A DNA stretch of 48,517 bases, taken from Gemmatimonadota bacterium (GTDB lineage: Bacteria; Latescibacterota; UBA2968; UBA8231). Shown piece after piece: positions 34,735-44,979 of the stretch. How positions within the stretch are numbered: position 1 is the stretch's first letter; each line of letters starts with the position of its first letter. A model generated the notes under the pieces. The model made no database searches, was not told the origin of the DNA, and saw nothing but the letters and a program-made list of their open reading frames with translations. A program made the position numbers and the translations under genes. The stretch is from contig JABHDC010000049.1 of the NCBI GenBank assembly GCA_018673255.1, positions 1-48,517 on the forward strand, given 5' to 3'.

Positions 34735-35631
34735 ATGGCGCTGGGAATCGAGGTTGCACGCAGTTTCTACGAGGGTTGGGGTCTTCCCTATCTGCAGGAG
34801 GAATACCCACACCTGGTCGATCGCATGGCGGCTGTGTTGTGCCATGGCTCGCAGTGCCTCGGTAACGATGATGAACTGTCGCGAGATCATGGGTGGGGCC
34901 CGCAGTTCGCGCTCATTCTGACAGGGGCAGACATGAGTCGATATGGCCGTGCCCTGGCGAACCGGATCAATCGCGATACTCCTGATGAGTGGGAAGGACA
35001 CAGCCTGAAGAAGGCCAACGATATTGAGGTTGCATCGATCAATCGCTGGTATCGAAAACTGCTGGGCCGGGAACAACCTGCCACGACAGACAAGGGGTGG
35101 TACCACCGCACAAACGAAGAGAATCTGTGCATGCTCAACCATGCTCCTGTCTTCCAGGATCCACTCGGTGAGTGGTCGGCCCGGCGCCGTGGATTTGCCA
35201 CGTATCCGGACCTGGTCTGGAAGTGGAGGGCACGCGATGATCTATGGAATGTCTGGCACTTTGGTGAGTACAACTTCCTCCAGCGCCTGACGCTGAGACG
35301 CGATCCCGTCGCCATCGCGCTGGCCCTTGGGAAGGTGTGCGAGGGTGTCATGCGGCTCTATCTGGTCCTTGAACACCAGTACTGTCCCTACTGGAAGTGG
35401 CTGGCGGCCCAGTTCCGGAAACTGCGAGATGTGGAGGAGATGGACCAATGGCTCCGGGCCCTGACGACGACACACAACATCGACGAGCAGGCAGAGCTGA
35501 TGGGCAAGATCTGCGCTGAGGTACACAAGCGGGTGGTCGAGGCGTTTGGCCTGGAGCCGAATCCGACGGGACACCCGCATCCACTGCTTCTCGCACATGA
35601 GGAACTGGCGGAACAGGGGCGTCAGTCGTAG
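34735..35631 (+). CDS. DUF4037-domain nucleotidyltransferase-like protein, 298 aa
   Basis: The signature GSQCLGNDDELSRDHGWGPQF (about residues 40-60) is that of the DUF4037 group, related to the nucleotidyltransferase GS-x-x-x-G-x-D-D core. The C-terminal half is helical (ALALGKVCEGVMRLYLVLEHQYCPYWKWL). I chose ATG 34735, which has AGGAG 11 nt upstream; a frame from 34672 adds 21 residues without support. It is monocistronic between the efflux operon and the chemoreceptor. Catalytic role unproven. Confidence 0.82.
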   Translation: MALGIEVARSFYEGWGLPYLQEEYPHLVDRMAAVLCHGSQCLGNDDELSRDHGWGPQFALILTGADMSRYGRALANRINRDTPDEWEGHSLKKANDIEVASINRWYRKLLGREQPATTDKGWYHRTNEENLCMLNHAPVFQDPLGEWSARRRGFATYPDLVWKWRARDDLWNVWHFGEYNFLQRLTLRRDPVAIALALGKVCEGVMRLYLVLEHQYCPYWKWLAAQFRKLRDVEEMDQWLRALTTTHNIDEQAELMGKICAEVHKRVVEAFGLEPNPTGHPHPLLLAHEELAEQGRQS

Positions 35632-35763
35632 CGATCTACTGCCCCAGGGCGGGGGTGCCCGCCATCGAGTGGAAAGGTTGTGAATCCCTCGACACGACTG
35701 GCCGATAGCGTCAGTAGAGGTCGCCTGCCCGATCAGATAGCCGCAACACCAGGAACACAACCG

Positions 35764-35976
35764 ATGACAACCAGATCCAGGGCCGCACTGGCCCTCTTGC
35801 TTGCTCTCGTCGCCACACCAGCCTTCACCACGGCCCAGCGACGTATCGCCTTCAACTCCAGCGGCCATGGTCTGCGTACCATCCGAGGCGATGGTACGGG
35901 TGTGGTGAGTCTGGCAGGGGGAGTGAATGGAGCGGAGGCGGCCTGGTCTCCCCTTGGCGATCCCCTGCGCCCATAG
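35764..35976 (+). pseudogene. Truncated TolB-like beta-propeller remnant, 70 codons
   Basis: A signal peptide (RAALALLLALVATPAFTTAQ) leads into RRIAFNSSGHGLRTIRGDGTGVV and AAWSPLGDPL, the first blade of a WD40-like/TolB-type propeller. The frame then stops. A full protein would have several more blades, so this is a 5' fragment left by deletion. A 9-bp hairpin at 36019-36039 follows. Confidence 0.55.
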
Positions 35977-36018
35977 ATGTCGCGTTGACCCGTCACCTGT
36001 CTGTGTGACCCACACCCA

Positions 36019-36039
36019 CCCCCGGTCACGGACCGGGGG
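36019..36039. repeat. Perfect GC hairpin after the propeller remnant
   Basis: CCCCCGGTC (36019-36027), loop ACG, GACCGGGGG (36031-36039). No U-run follows, so it is either a weak terminator or part of a structured region upstream of the candidate RNA. Confidence 0.5.
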
Positions 36040-36046
36040 CACGGGC

Positions 36047-36074
36047 TTGACGCCGTGATACCCACGCTGATAAG
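36047..36074 (+). promoter_or_regulatory. Candidate promoter of the small RNA/leader upstream of the chemoreceptor
   Basis: TTGACG (36047-36052), 16 nt, GATAAG (36069-36074). The -35 is a 5/6 match and the -10 a 4/6 match to the housekeeping consensus. A transcript would begin near 36080, exactly where the first RNA hairpin starts. Confidence 0.4.
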
Positions 36075-36077
36075 CTG

Positions 36078-36190
36078 TTGGCACAACGGGGTATACCGTT
36101 GAGTTGTGCCGATGCGTGCCACAACCTTGGCGTGTCGGCGAGTCGTTCGGGCGGGGGTCTTAAGGACCTCCGCCCGTCTCTGTTTTTCTT
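36078..36190 (+). ncRNA. Candidate small RNA or attenuated leader, about 110 nt
   Basis: Three successive hairpins occur. HP1 pairs GGCACAAC (36080-36087) with GTTGTGCC (36103-36110), extendable by two pairs. HP2 pairs CGTGCCA (36115-36121) with TGGCGTG (36128-36134), with two wobbles. HP3 is the intrinsic terminator at 36148-36190. It matches no riboswitch class I can recall; in particular the c-di-GMP-I core is not visible. It ends 80 nt before the chemoreceptor start. It could be an independent sRNA or a conditional terminator controlling the receptor gene. Confidence 0.45.
36148..36190 (+). terminator. Rho-independent terminator
   Basis: CGGGCGGGGGTC (36148-36159), loop TTAAG, GACCTCCGCCCG (36165-36176): a 12-bp GC-rich stem with one G-U, followed by TCTCTGTTTTTCTT. 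It is the clearest plus-strand intrinsic terminator in the window. Confidence 0.85.
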
Positions 36191-36270
36191 CAGATCCACA
36201 CCAGTGAGCCGATAACGAGAACAGGGCAACACCACTGAACAGGAAGAGGGCACGTGAGGAGAATGGCCGG

Positions 36271-38082
36271 ATGTTGAAGAATACCAAGATCGGTACACGT
36301 CTGGCCCTTGGGTTCGGGCTCATGCTGCTGTTCATCCTGGCGCTGGGCATCTTCGCGGTGGACCGGATGGACGGGCTCTCTCTGCTGACCCACAAGCTCT
36401 ATCGACATCCCTTTGCGGTGAGTAACGCGGTCGTCAGGGTCCAGCTCAACATCGTCAAGATCCACCGCACCATGAAGGACGTCGCCAGTGTTCGAGACCT
36501 CGATCAGATCGGCGGCCTGAGAGATCGGATCGTCGGATATGAAGAGGATGTGTATCGCGATTTCGCCCTCATCGAGGAGCGCTTTCTGGGCGATGAGGCG
36601 ATGTACCGAACCCCGCTGCAGGCCTTCAAAGACTGGAAGCTGATCCGGGATGAGGTCATCTCCCTCATTCAAGATGGGGATCAGCAGGCAGCCTACGCGA
36701 TCACGATTGGAAAGGGAGCTGGGCACGTCGAGATGATGTTAGCGCAGATCCAGGCGTTGGATGAGTTCGCCCAGAACAAGGCGGCCCAGTTCATGGCCGG
36801 TGCAGAGGAAACGGCAGCTCACACCTATGAAGTGACCGTCGTCATTCTGGCCAGTGTGTTTGTCGCCTGTCTGGTCATCTCGATCTTCATCGCACGCAGC
36901 ATCACCACGCCTCTGGCGGAGGTCAGTCTGATCGCCGATCAGATCAACATCGGCAACCTGGGGCATGAAGTGTCGTATCGATCCAAGGACGAGATCGGCG
37001 TCCTGTCTGATTCGTTTCGCGAACTGATTGAATACGTACGGGGGATGACCGCGGCGGCGGACCGGCTGGCACAAGGGGACCTGACGGTTGAAGTGGAGCC
37101 GCGCTCGAAGAGCGACGTGCTGGCCCACAGCTTCCAGGGGATCTTCGGCTACACCCGGGAGATCGCCCAGGCGGCCAACAGTCTGGCCCAGGGAGATCTG
37201 ACGGTGGAAGTAGTACCGCGGTCTGATGCAGATGTGCTGGCCTTCAGTTTCCGGGAGATGGCGACGAAGCTGCGCGAGGTGTTCGTCCATCTCAACGCCC
37301 AGGCGGAGACCCTGACCCAGGCGTCGCATGATCTGTCGACGGTGGCCGAACAGGTCGCTGGCAACATGTCCGGGGTGAGCGCCAACATGGTCAGTGTATC
37401 GACCTCGGCCGACAGGTCGACAGCCAGCATCAATACAGTGGCTGCATCCACTGAGGAGATGTCGTCGACGGTCTCGGAGATCGCTCGTAGTGCCGAACAT
37501 GCCCGACAAGTGACAGGCTCTGCCGTGCAGACAGTAGAGAGCGCCGTGCATAGTGTCGGTGAGCTGGGCGAGGCGGCTCAGGCGATTGGCAAGGTGCTAG
37601 AGGTCATCGTGGAGATCGCCGATCAGACGAAGCTGCTGGCCCTCAACGCGACGATCGAGGCGGCAAGTGCTGGAGATGCAGGAAAGGGGTTTGCTGTAGT
37701 GGCTGGCGAAGTGAAGGACCTGGCTCGGCAGACGAGTGAGGCGACCGAGGAGATTCGCCAGAGCATCAGGTCGATTCAGGAGTCGACACAGAGCACTGTA
37801 GGGGAGATGGGCCAGATCCAGGGCGTGATTCGCGAAGTGAACGAAGGCGTGTCGAGCATCGCGGCAGCGGTGGAGCAGCAGTCAGTGACGACACGTGAGA
37901 TGGTGCGCAATACCGGTCAGGCGGCCAGTGCATCGACGAGTATCGCCGCCGAGATCTCTTCGGTAACTGGAGCCAGTAGTCAGGTGAGTCAGGCCGTCGA
38001 TCAGGTGAGCAACCAGGCACAGTCGCTGGCGCGCATGGGCGCCGAGCTCAAGCAGATCGTTGAACAGTTCCGGATCAGTTAG
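36271..38082 (+). CDS. Methyl-accepting chemotaxis protein, 603 aa
   Basis: Transmembrane helices at about residues 10-28 and 187-209 flank a four-helix-bundle-type periplasmic sensor domain of about 160 residues. HAMP-type repeats follow, with the motif [13 protein letters not shown] occurring twice (also [12 protein letters not shown]). The C-terminal signalling domain contains the hairpin tip [39 protein letters not shown] (quoted in part: [14 protein letters not shown]), where the usual EAARAGE is changed to EAASAGD. GAGGAG lies 9 nt before ATG 36271. No che gene is nearby, so its kinase partner is elsewhere. Confidence 0.93.
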   Translation: MLKNTKIGTRLALGFGLMLLFILALGIFAVDRMDGLSLLTHKLYRHPFAVSNAVVRVQLNIVKIHRTMKDVASVRDLDQIGGLRDRIVGYEEDVYRDFALIEERFLGDEAMYRTPLQAFKDWKLIRDEVISLIQDGDQQAAYAITIGKGAGHVEMMLAQIQALDEFAQNKAAQFMAGAEETAAHTYEVTVVILASVFVACLVISIFIARSITTPLAEVSLIADQINIGNLGHEVSYRSKDEIGVLSDSFRELIEYVRGMTAAADRLAQGDLTVEVEPRSKSDVLAHSFQGIFGYTREIAQAANSLAQGDLTVEVVPRSDADVLAFSFREMATKLREVFVHLNAQAETLTQASHDLSTVAEQVAGNMSGVSANMVSVSTSADRSTASINTVAASTEEMSSTVSEIARSAEHARQVTGSAVQTVESAVHSVGELGEAAQAIGKVLEVIVEIADQTKLLALNATIEAASAGDAGKGFAVVAGEVKDLARQTSEATEEIRQSIRSIQESTQSTVGEMGQIQGVIREVNEGVSSIAAAVEQQSVTTREMVRNTGQAASASTSIAAEISSVTGASSQVSQAVDQVSNQAQSLARMGAELKQIVEQFRIS

Positions 38083-38101
38083 CGAGACTTGACCACAGCC
38101 G

Positions 38102-41100
38102 CTATTTCGGGGTGAGTCGAGCCAGCATCCCAGAGTAACTACTAAGGGACTGTGACATACCGTCGATGTCGAACATGGCGGTGGCATCCATAAGTTGATC
38201 GGCCCATTCTTGCAGTATCGCGCATTGATGCCTGGCTCCGAGGGCCCTCATCTGGGCCGCAAAATCCTCGACCTCATTCAGTGTCAGCGTACTGCTCAAT
38301 TCAACAACATGGTCGATCTCAGCTTCGAGGGCCCCAAGCAAGGCCGGCAGATCCGTTACGGCTGTGGGATCGAAAGTGTCCTCGGTGCCAGCTGCAGTTT
38401 CGACAGTCGTCTGGATGTCCAAGGCATTACGGATCTCACCAATCAGGCGGTCGAGTTCCAACTGAACCGATGCCAGGTGTGACTCGATTTTGCTCTCTGA
38501 GTGCTGATCGCGGATCGCCGTCTCCAGGCCCTCTGCTCGAGACTGCAATTCACCGGCACCAAGAGTGCCTGCGCTCCCCTTGAGTGAGTGCGCGGCACGT
38601 TCGGCTTCGGCAAGTTGGCCCTTGTCCAGCAGTGCACGAACCGTGCCGACGGTTTCTGATTCTACACCGTCGCAGAACTGACGGATGAGCCGCTCGTAGA
38701 AGTCGCGCTTGCCGGCGACGCGTTGCACACCCGCTGCGACATCGAGACCGGTAATAGACTCAAGGATGGACGCTGGGCTGGTGTCGGCGCTGTCGACATC
38801 GACCGACGGAGGTTGCATGCCACGGTCGCCGGCGGGGATCCATTCCAGCAACGTTCGGAACATGACATCCGGGTCGATGGGTTTGGTGATGTGGTCGTTC
38901 ATGCCGGCTGCCAGGCAGCGTTCGCGGTCGACCTCCATCGCATTGGCCGTCATCGCCAGGATCGGTAGATCACCGTAACGCTCATCCTTGCGGATTTCGA
39001 TGGTTGCCGTGACACCGTCCATCACCGGCATCTGCATATCCATCAGAACCGCATCGTACGGATTCTGTGTGACCATTTGAACGCCGATCTTGCCGTCTTG
39101 CGCCAGGTCGACCGAGAGGCCCCCCTGGGTCAGTAGCTCCATCGCCACCTGCTGGTTGAGCTCATTGTCTTCCACCAACAAGACGCGAGCCCCTCTGATG
39201 GGCGTCAGATCGAGGGCTTCAGCGGCATTGGGAATCGTCTCTGAACGCGTACCGCTGAGTGATTGGACTACCGCATCAAACAGCAGGGAGGGGTTTACGG
39301 GCTTAACCAGAGAGACCTCCATGCCGGCCTCCTCTGCCTCGTGAAACACCTCCGCTCGTCCGTAGGCCGTCACCATCACCGGGTGCGGACGGACCTTCAG
39401 ATCCGTCGTCGTCAGACGGCGCACGGTCTCGATGCCGTCGATGCCGGGTGGCATACGCCAGTCGATGAAGGCGACTTCATAGGGGTCATCGGCTTTGTCG
39501 GCTGCGGCGATTTCAGACAACGCCTCTTCGCCTGAGCTCACCTCGTCCACCCGGAATGCCATCCCTGTCAGCATTTCGGCGAGGATCTGCCGGGCGTTGG
39601 CATTGTCGTCCACGACCAATACCCGTCGATTGCGCAGATCAGGATCAGGCTGATACCGACGAAGTTCCGCCACACCCTTGCCCAGCCGCGCGGTGAACCA
39701 GAAGGTGCTGCCCACGCCATACTCGCTCTCCACACCGACCTCACCGTCCATGAGTGTTGCCAGCTGTTTGGAGATCGTCAGACCCAGACCCGTCCCCCCG
39801 TACTGACGCGACGTGGACGTATCTGCCTGTTGGAATGCCTGGAACAGCTTGCCCCGCTGTTCTTCCGTGAGTCCAATACCACTGTCCTGGACTTCGAACC
39901 GTATCAGCAGATGATCCGGGGTCTCCTCGACCTTCTTCGCCCGGACGACGATCTCGCCTTCTTCTGTGAACTTCACCGCGTTGTTGGCGTAGTTGATGAT
40001 GACCTGGCCAATGCGCAACGGGTCACCGCGCAGCGCTCGCGGCAGATCGGGATCGATATCGAAAATCAGTTCCAGCTCTTTCTCCGTCGACTTTTCACTG
40101 ATGAGCGCCGCAGCGTTATCCAGCACCTTGTCTAGATCAAAATCGATGGACTCCACTTCGAGCTTTCCCGCTTCGATCTTGGAGAAATCGAGGATGTCGT
40201 TGATGATCCCCAGCAGATGTTGTCCAGAGCCCTGGATCTTGTCGATATAGTCCATCTGCTTCGCATCCAGTTCCGTGCGTAGAGCCAGATGGGCCATGCC
40301 GATGATGGCATTCATCGGCGTCCTGATCTCATGGCTCATGTTCGCGAGGAAATCGGCCTTGGCCTGAGAGGCGGCCTCAGCTGCCTCCTTGGCCTCGGCG
40401 AGGGCTGCCGATTGCCGACGATTGACACGATAGCTCCAGGCGACTGCGCCAAGCAGAACCAACAGAAGGATCCCCGCACCGGTACCGGTGATGATGGTGT
40501 TCCGCTGCCTGTGGATGGTGGTGTCCTGAGATCGCAGGCTCTGTCCCTGGCGCTCGATCTGCGACGCCAGGGCCGACATCTCCCGATTCTGCTGCTCTAG
40601 AACACTGGCACTGGCCCCGATCTGTTCGGCCAGCACGCCCACCTGCGCCTCACGGGCCTTCAGTGTATCGAGCTTGGACCCCAGCAACTGCTCGGCCTCC
40701 CGTGCTTGAGCCCGGTTCCTCTTGGTCTGTGCCTGATCAACAGCCAGCTGAGCGGCCAACTCTGTCAGATGATGTTCTCGTTCGCTGATCTGAGCCGTCT
40801 GCTGCTCAATCTGTCCTGTCTGTTGTTCGAGTTGCTGATTCTGCACCTCGATCCTGTCCTGCTGCCGGGCGAGTTCGGACTGCACGCCAGCCAATTCGAC
40901 CTGCTGAGTCGCCATCTCCCGTCTTTGGGATTCCACTGTGGACCCCAGTTCTCGGTAGACTTTGACGACATCAAGCTCAGCGCCGCCCAGTTCCAGAATG
41001 TCGTCAGAAACACCGAGATTCTCGGCCACAATGTTGGCCAGGTTGGCCTGGAAGCCGATGCGGCCTGACGCAGTGGTGGTGAGGTTGAGCATGATCACCG

Positions 41101-41509
41101 AGGCATCGTCGCAGCCTTCGGTGACCAGGAGTGTACCGCTGCCGCGAAGCGTCTCTGCAATGGACCGGGCTCTGCTGTTCTCTGACGATCCCAGAACCAA
41201 CACATGAGCCGAGCGCCCTTCCTGGGCAGTGGCGACGCGTACAAGTCGGATCGGACGCTCGTGCACGCTTCTGCCGGGAAGGACAGAAGACAGTTCACGC
41301 GAAAGGGCATCGTCTCTGCCGAGAAGGGCCACCACAAAAGGATCGACGTCCTGCGGCCACTGGCTGTATTGCATGAAGTTGTAGACATAGGCGCCCTTGA
41401 TCTGCACAGGGGACTGTGCAGAGGCCAAGCAGGTGAGGCTTGCGAGCAGGATGCATACCCATCCAAGGCGAGATCTGATGCCCTGTCGATCGCCGCCTGA
41501 TCGAGACAT
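38102..41509 (-). CDS. YfiR-domain hybrid sensor histidine kinase with two receivers and HPt, 1135 aa
   Basis: Order of domains: signal peptide; YfiR/DUF4154 sensor (about 35-190, [18 protein letters not shown]); a long Gln-rich coiled coil (195-340); one transmembrane helix (about 345-365); HisKA with H393 in [10 protein letters not shown]; HATPase_c (N box NAVKF, GGTGLGL); receiver 1 with D683 in FIDWRMPP; receiver 2 with D824 in LMDMQMPV; and an HPt domain with H974 in AHSLKGSAG. All phosphorelay residues are intact. ATG 41509 overlaps the TonB-receptor stop (TGATG), so sensing and transport are coupled. A final output regulator is not encoded nearby. Confidence 0.93.
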   Translation of the reverse strand: MSRSGGDRQGIRSRLGWVCILLASLTCLASAQSPVQIKGAYVYNFMQYSQWPQDVDPFVVALLGRDDALSRELSSVLPGRSVHERPIRLVRVATAQEGRSAHVLVLGSSENSRARSIAETLRGSGTLLVTEGCDDASVIMLNLTTTASGRIGFQANLANIVAENLGVSDDILELGGAELDVVKVYRELGSTVESQRREMATQQVELAGVQSELARQQDRIEVQNQQLEQQTGQIEQQTAQISEREHHLTELAAQLAVDQAQTKRNRAQAREAEQLLGSKLDTLKAREAQVGVLAEQIGASASVLEQQNREMSALASQIERQGQSLRSQDTTIHRQRNTIITGTGAGILLLVLLGAVAWSYRVNRRQSAALAEAKEAAEAASQAKADFLANMSHEIRTPMNAIIGMAHLALRTELDAKQMDYIDKIQGSGQHLLGIINDILDFSKIEAGKLEVESIDFDLDKVLDNAAALISEKSTEKELELIFDIDPDLPRALRGDPLRIGQVIINYANNAVKFTEEGEIVVRAKKVEETPDHLLIRFEVQDSGIGLTEEQRGKLFQAFQQADTSTSRQYGGTGLGLTISKQLATLMDGEVGVESEYGVGSTFWFTARLGKGVAELRRYQPDPDLRNRRVLVVDDNANARQILAEMLTGMAFRVDEVSSGEEALSEIAAADKADDPYEVAFIDWRMPPGIDGIETVRRLTTTDLKVRPHPVMVTAYGRAEVFHEAEEAGMEVSLVKPVNPSLLFDAVVQSLSGTRSETIPNAAEALDLTPIRGARVLLVEDNELNQQVAMELLTQGGLSVDLAQDGKIGVQMVTQNPYDAVLMDMQMPVMDGVTATIEIRKDERYGDLPILAMTANAMEVDRERCLAAGMNDHITKPIDPDVMFRTLLEWIPAGDRGMQPPSVDVDSADTSPASILESITGLDVAAGVQRVAGKRDFYERLIRQFCDGVESETVGTVRALLDKGQLAEAERAAHSLKGSAGTLGAGELQSRAEGLETAIRDQHSESKIESHLASVQLELDRLIGEIRNALDIQTTVETAAGTEDTFDPTAVTDLPALLGALEAEIDHVVELSSTLTLNEVEDFAAQMRALGARHQCAILQEWADQLMDATAMFDIDGMSQSLSSYSGMLARLTPK

Positions 41510-43695
41510 CACAGACCCAACCCGAGCCTTACCGACAAGGCGGGTGCCTCACTTCGATAGCCGGCCATGCGCCCAAAGAAGTTCCGCTTGTTCAGACCGT
41601 AGTGAAGCCAACCCAGGATGTTGTACGTGTGGAGGCTCAGCTGAACGCCACGACCGGTGTCGTAGATTGTGCCAATGTTGAGAAAAGCGCTGCCCTGGAA
41701 TGCTTCTGTGCGGCCGTCGTCTGTTCTGCTGATTCCATTCTGTTGCAGAACCTCGTTGTTGTACTCCGCGTAGTTCTGCGCACCTTGATACCCCCAGAAG
41801 AGGCGTAGCGAACTGACAGCTGTCAGCATCCGAGCTGGCCGCCAGCGCCAGGTGAGTTTGCCAACGTGCCGAGGCCAGTTGTGCAGGTCGTTCCCATAGC
41901 CATAGGGCGCGCTGGACTCTCGCTGACTCAAGCTTCTTTCGTCTGCGAGCTGGTAGTCGAGCAACTTCGTGAAGGCGTAGGACCCCGCAATCGTGTGCGA
42001 GATGGAGCGGTAGTCGAGTTCCACTTCGAGCCCGGCGACGTGGGACCTGCCGATGGGCTGCGTGCGCCTGACCTCCTCGCCCGCATAGCCGATGCTGTCA
42101 AACCTGTGCCAGAGTGCCGCCACCGACACAGAGACGTCTTCTCGTATCTGTCCTTCGTGGCGAAACTCCAGAGATTTGATCTTCTCTGTGTCACCGTCAG
42201 TTGCCGGATCGGCATCGCTCTGCGCCTTCAGTTCGATGTCCTCGCTCTTCCGCACAGACTGATTGTAGAGCAGCTTGGCCGTATACCGGTCAGTTGGTGA
42301 GAAGACAACCGCCGCCTTTGGCGAGTACATCCACTTGGTGAAGGTATGTCGGTCGGCCCTGCCACCTAGAAACGCAGTCCAGTTGGCACTTGCGTTCCAT
42401 TGATACTCACCCAGAACCCCAATGGTATTGGTCGTCCATGGCTTGAAGTTCGTGGTGTAGTCATGGGCTGGGTCATCGGTGAGGGCGCCGGGATCTTCAC
42501 CGAACCATTCGCGGGAATAGTCGACACCGACGGCCAGGGAGTGGTAGGCATGGGGTGACCAAGAGACCATCTGCCTCAGGTTGATCTCTCTTTCACGCAT
42601 CGCACTCGCGTAGTCGCGATCCACCGGTTTGCCAGGATGCTGTCGGAGCACGTCATGCGTATCGTAGCTGGCCCTCAGGTGCAGATCCAAGGTTTGTGCC
42701 AATGCCAGCACGTGCTGTGCTTGAAGCGTGAGTTGTCGGTACTGAAGGGCCACCGAGGAGCCTTCGAAGGTCTGCCGCCCCTCTATGAGCCCACGATTCA
42801 TCAGATACTGCGTACTGCCTTGCACGAACCGGGCCCAGGCTTGCGTATCGCCATAGCGAAGCTGCATGTGAGCCTTATGGTGAGCCCTGTCCTCCATGGC
42901 TCTGTTGTCATGGATAATCCCGGTGTCAACGGGAACCCCTGCAATGAATAGATCCGTGCTGTCGTTGAGACTCCTGGTCCTGCTGAAGACGAGGGGAGCG
43001 TCCGCCGGACTGGCGCCCCGGTAGCCGTCGATGCCATAATAAACACTGACATCGGCCTTGGTCCCGAGGGCTCTGGCAAGACGCATCTCACCAAGGGTGT
43101 AGCTTTCGGCAAAACCGCGGCTGAGGTCTGCTTCAAAGCTGGTGACCCCCTCGGCCACGCGAGTCCGGATGTTGATGACACCATTGATCGCTCCCGGGCC
43201 GTAGACGGCCGACCCCGGGCCGCGCACAACCTCGATGGACTCGATGTCTCCCAGCAGTGGCAGGAAGCGCTCGGAGATCGCACCGAAGAGGGCCCGATGA
43301 TTCATGATCCGGCCGTTCACGATCATCAGCGTCTTGTTGTCGCGGGAGTGAATGATGCCTCGCATCCCGAAATCGGGACCGGTGGCTCCCTGCCGCAGCC
43401 GGGTAAAGTTCGGTACGTAAACATCCAATAACTCGTCCAGACTGCGGGCACCTGACTCAGAGATCATCGTGCGAGTGATGGTGGTCACCGACGCCGGAAC
43501 CTTGCGGGCCTCGGTCTTGGTGAGGGTTGCGCCGGAGGATATCCGCAGGCGGCTGAGCTCCTGGAGTGTCAGATCGTAGACGCTCTGCTGTCCCGCGACA
43601 GGCGCCGTGTGGACAAGAAGGAGCCCGACAAAGGCAGCGACCTGGAGGGTTGTTATGTGAGTCCAACGATCCATTCTCAAGAAGCCGTATCTCAT
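41509..43695 (-). CDS. TonB-dependent outer-membrane receptor, 728 aa
   Basis: A signal peptide ([18 protein letters not shown]) is followed by the plug domain: [46 protein letters not shown], then [27 protein letters not shown] 22-strand-type barrel ends in an aromatic-rich C-terminus (RLGLGL). No N-terminal signalling domain precedes the plug. Its start may be ATG 43674 (residue 8). The gene overlaps the YfiR-type kinase gene. This combination suggests that receptor occupancy is sensed in the periplasm through the YfiR domain (inference). Ligand unknown. Confidence 0.92.
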   Translation of the reverse strand: MRYGFLRMDRWTHITTLQVAAFVGLLLVHTAPVAGQQSVYDLTLQELSRLRISSGATLTKTEARKVPASVTTITRTMISESGARSLDELLDVYVPNFTRLRQGATGPDFGMRGIIHSRDNKTLMIVNGRIMNHRALFGAISERFLPLLGDIESIEVVRGPGSAVYGPGAINGVINIRTRVAEGVTSFEADLSRGFAESYTLGEMRLARALGTKADVSVYYGIDGYRGASPADAPLVFSRTRSLNDSTDLFIAGVPVDTGIIHDNRAMEDRAHHKAHMQLRYGDTQAWARFVQGSTQYLMNRGLIEGRQTFEGSSVALQYRQLTLQAQHVLALAQTLDLHLRASYDTHDVLRQHPGKPVDRDYASAMREREINLRQMVSWSPHAYHSLAVGVDYSREWFGEDPGALTDDPAHDYTTNFKPWTTNTIGVLGEYQWNASANWTAFLGGRADRHTFTKWMYSPKAAVVFSPTDRYTAKLLYNQSVRKSEDIELKAQSDADPATDGDTEKIKSLEFRHEGQIREDVSVSVAALWHRFDSIGYAGEEVRRTQPIGRSHVAGLEVELDYRSISHTIAGSYAFTKLLDYQLADERSLSQRESSAPYGYGNDLHNWPRHVGKLTWRWRPARMLTAVSSLRLFWGYQGAQNYAEYNNEVLQQNGISRTDDGRTEAFQGSAFLNIGTIYDTGRGVQLSLHTYNILGWLHYGLNKRNFFGRMAGYRSEAPALSVRLGLGL

Positions 43696-43903
43696 GCTGA
43701 ACGAGGCTGCGGACAGATTCCCTTCGAATGGGGAAACTCGCCTCGCCAGCTACCGTTGTCCATCATCCCGCACACGGGGCTTCAACTGGACTTACGCGTT
43801 TATGAGGGACCCGTCGGCCTGTCGCGCTCACGACGCACCTTCTGTACCCAGGCATCGTGGTGCGATCCGATGAGCTCTTTTCGGCGGCAACCCGCCAGAC
43901 GGT

Positions 43904-44209
43904 CTAGACGGCCATGCTGCGTGGGCGCACCTCGGCGTTGAGGCGATCGGCCAACTCGTCTTCGGTTCTGTCCAACTCGAAGTCCATCTGGAGGCCGAGC
44001 CAGAAGTGGGCAGACATGCCGAAGTACCGACCCAGCCGCAGTGCTGTGTCGGCCGTGACGCCACGTTTGCCGAGGACAATCTCGTTGATCCTGCGGGGCG
44101 GCACGCCCAGGGCCAGAGCGAGCCGGTTCTGACTGAGGTCCATGGGCTCGAGGAACTCCTCGAGCAGGATTTCACCCGGATGTACGGGGGGCAACTTGGT
44201 CTTGGGCAT
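43904..44209 (-). CDS. higA: HigA-family antitoxin, 101 aa
   Basis: PPVHPGEILLEEFLEPMDLSQNRLALALGVPPRRINEIVLGKRGVTADTALRLGRYFG (parts quoted: HPGEILLEEF, VPPRRINEIV) is the typical HigA/VapI HTH. The C-terminus WLGLQMDFELDRTEDEL is family-typical. It starts 9 nt after the HigB stop, in the toxin-first order usual for HigBA. It should bind the toxin and the palindrome upstream of higB. Confidence 0.93.
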   Translation of the reverse strand: MPKTKLPPVHPGEILLEEFLEPMDLSQNRLALALGVPPRRINEIVLGKRGVTADTALRLGRYFGMSAHFWLGLQMDFELDRTEDELADRLNAEVRPRSMAV

Positions 44210-44218
44210 GCTGAGTCC

Positions 44219-44500
44219 TCAGTGGTAGTCGACGATTTCGACGTGTGCGGCGTCGTGGCCTCGCCACACAAAGCAGATACGCCATTGCTCGTTGATACGA
44301 ATGCTGTGCTGTCCGGCCCGATTGCCACGCAGTTTCTCCAGCCGATTGGTGGGGGGGACCTTGAGATCTCTCAGCGATGTGGCCCTGTTCAGCATCCGGA
44401 GTTTCCGCAGGGCGGCGCGTTGGATGTCTGTTGGCAGATTCCGCGATGGGATTCGGCCAAACAGGCGCTCAGCTTCGCGATCGCGGAAGGAGACAAGCAT
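44219..44500 (-). CDS. higB: HigB-family RelE-like toxin, 93 aa
   Basis: The fold and motifs are those of HigB/RelE killer proteins: SFRDREAERLF, RKLRMLNRATSL, LKVPPTNRLEKLRG, GQHSIRINEQWRICFVW and the C-terminal VEIVDYH. The conserved Arg and His/Tyr residues for ribosome-dependent mRNA cleavage are present, so the toxin looks active. ATG 44500 follows AAGGAGACAAG-like minus-strand context weakly; it is the family-consistent start. Confidence 0.93.
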   Translation of the reverse strand: MLVSFRDREAERLFGRIPSRNLPTDIQRAALRKLRMLNRATSLRDLKVPPTNRLEKLRGNRAGQHSIRINEQWRICFVWRGHDAAHVEIVDYH

Positions 44501-44510
44501 GAGCCAAATT

Positions 44511-44543
44511 TATAACGCTTGACGTATAACGCAAGGCGTTATA
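44511..44543 (-). promoter_or_regulatory. HigBA operator palindrome and half-site
   Basis: TATAACGC (44525-44532), AAG, GCGTTATA (44536-44543) is a perfect inverted repeat, and a further half-site TATAACGC lies at 44511-44518. They sit 11-43 nt upstream of higB, where autoregulation by the HigA-HigB complex is expected. A minus-strand TATAAA (44514-44509) may be the -10. Confidence 0.7.
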
Positions 44544-44596
44544 GGAGTGGGTCGCATTCAACCTGTCGCCTTTCCAGCGGCGGTGATCGCCTCGTC

Positions 44597-44911
44597 TCAC
44601 TCCCAGCGTAGCGCCTCTACAGGATTGATGCGGGCGGCCTGCTCGGCCTGGTAGATGGCGGCGAACATGGCGCAGGTCAGCACCAGCACACTGCCGAGGG
44701 CGAAGAGTCACCAGGCCATCTCGGTTCGGTAGGCGAAGGCCCCCAGCCACAGATCCATCGCCCAGTAGATCACTGGCCACGCCAGCAGGTTGGCTACGGC
44801 AGCGAGGGTGGCGAATTCTCTGGCCAACAAGATGACAGCGCCGCCAGGCTGGCGGATCTCGACGGCGATGGCGTGTTTGCACCCCAACAGAGCATCTGTC
44901 AGGAAACTCAT
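44597..44911 (-). pseudogene. MacB/FtsX-type permease remnant with in-frame TGA
   Basis: GGAVILLAREFATLAAVANLLAWPVIYWAMDLWLGAFAYRTEMAW (parts: ANLLAWPVIYWAMDLWL) is interrupted by TGA. The same frame then continues LFALGSVLVLTCAMFAAIYQAEQAARINPVEALRWE (ending ARINPVEALRWE) to the stop at 44597. This is the C-terminal end of a FtsX-family permease. The expected residue at the stop is Trp (TGG to TGA). The N-terminal part is missing. It differs in sequence from the intact permease at 33435, so it is not a recent copy. Confidence 0.75.
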
Positions 44912-44939
44912 GCGCGGGACTCAAGACCGTATCTGTATC

Positions 44940-44957
44940 GATCCTTGCTCAAGGATC
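44940..44957. promoter_or_regulatory. Perfect palindrome upstream of the lyxose isomerase gene
   Basis: GATCCTTG (44940-44947), CT, CAAGGATC (44950-44957). Its position 22 nt before ATG 44980 fits an operator for a sugar-responsive repressor or a short RNA hairpin. No regulator gene is adjacent. Confidence 0.45.
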
Positions 44958-44979
44958 AATCCAGCGGAGTAGGTGGAAG

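Noticed and set aside
35648..35663. Six-bp GC hairpin after the DUF4037 gene
   Set aside because: Short stem and no U-run; not enough to call a terminator in GC-rich DNA.
36078..36147. c-di-GMP riboswitch before the chemoreceptor
   Set aside because: The conserved GEMM core elements are not visible, despite the suggestive position.
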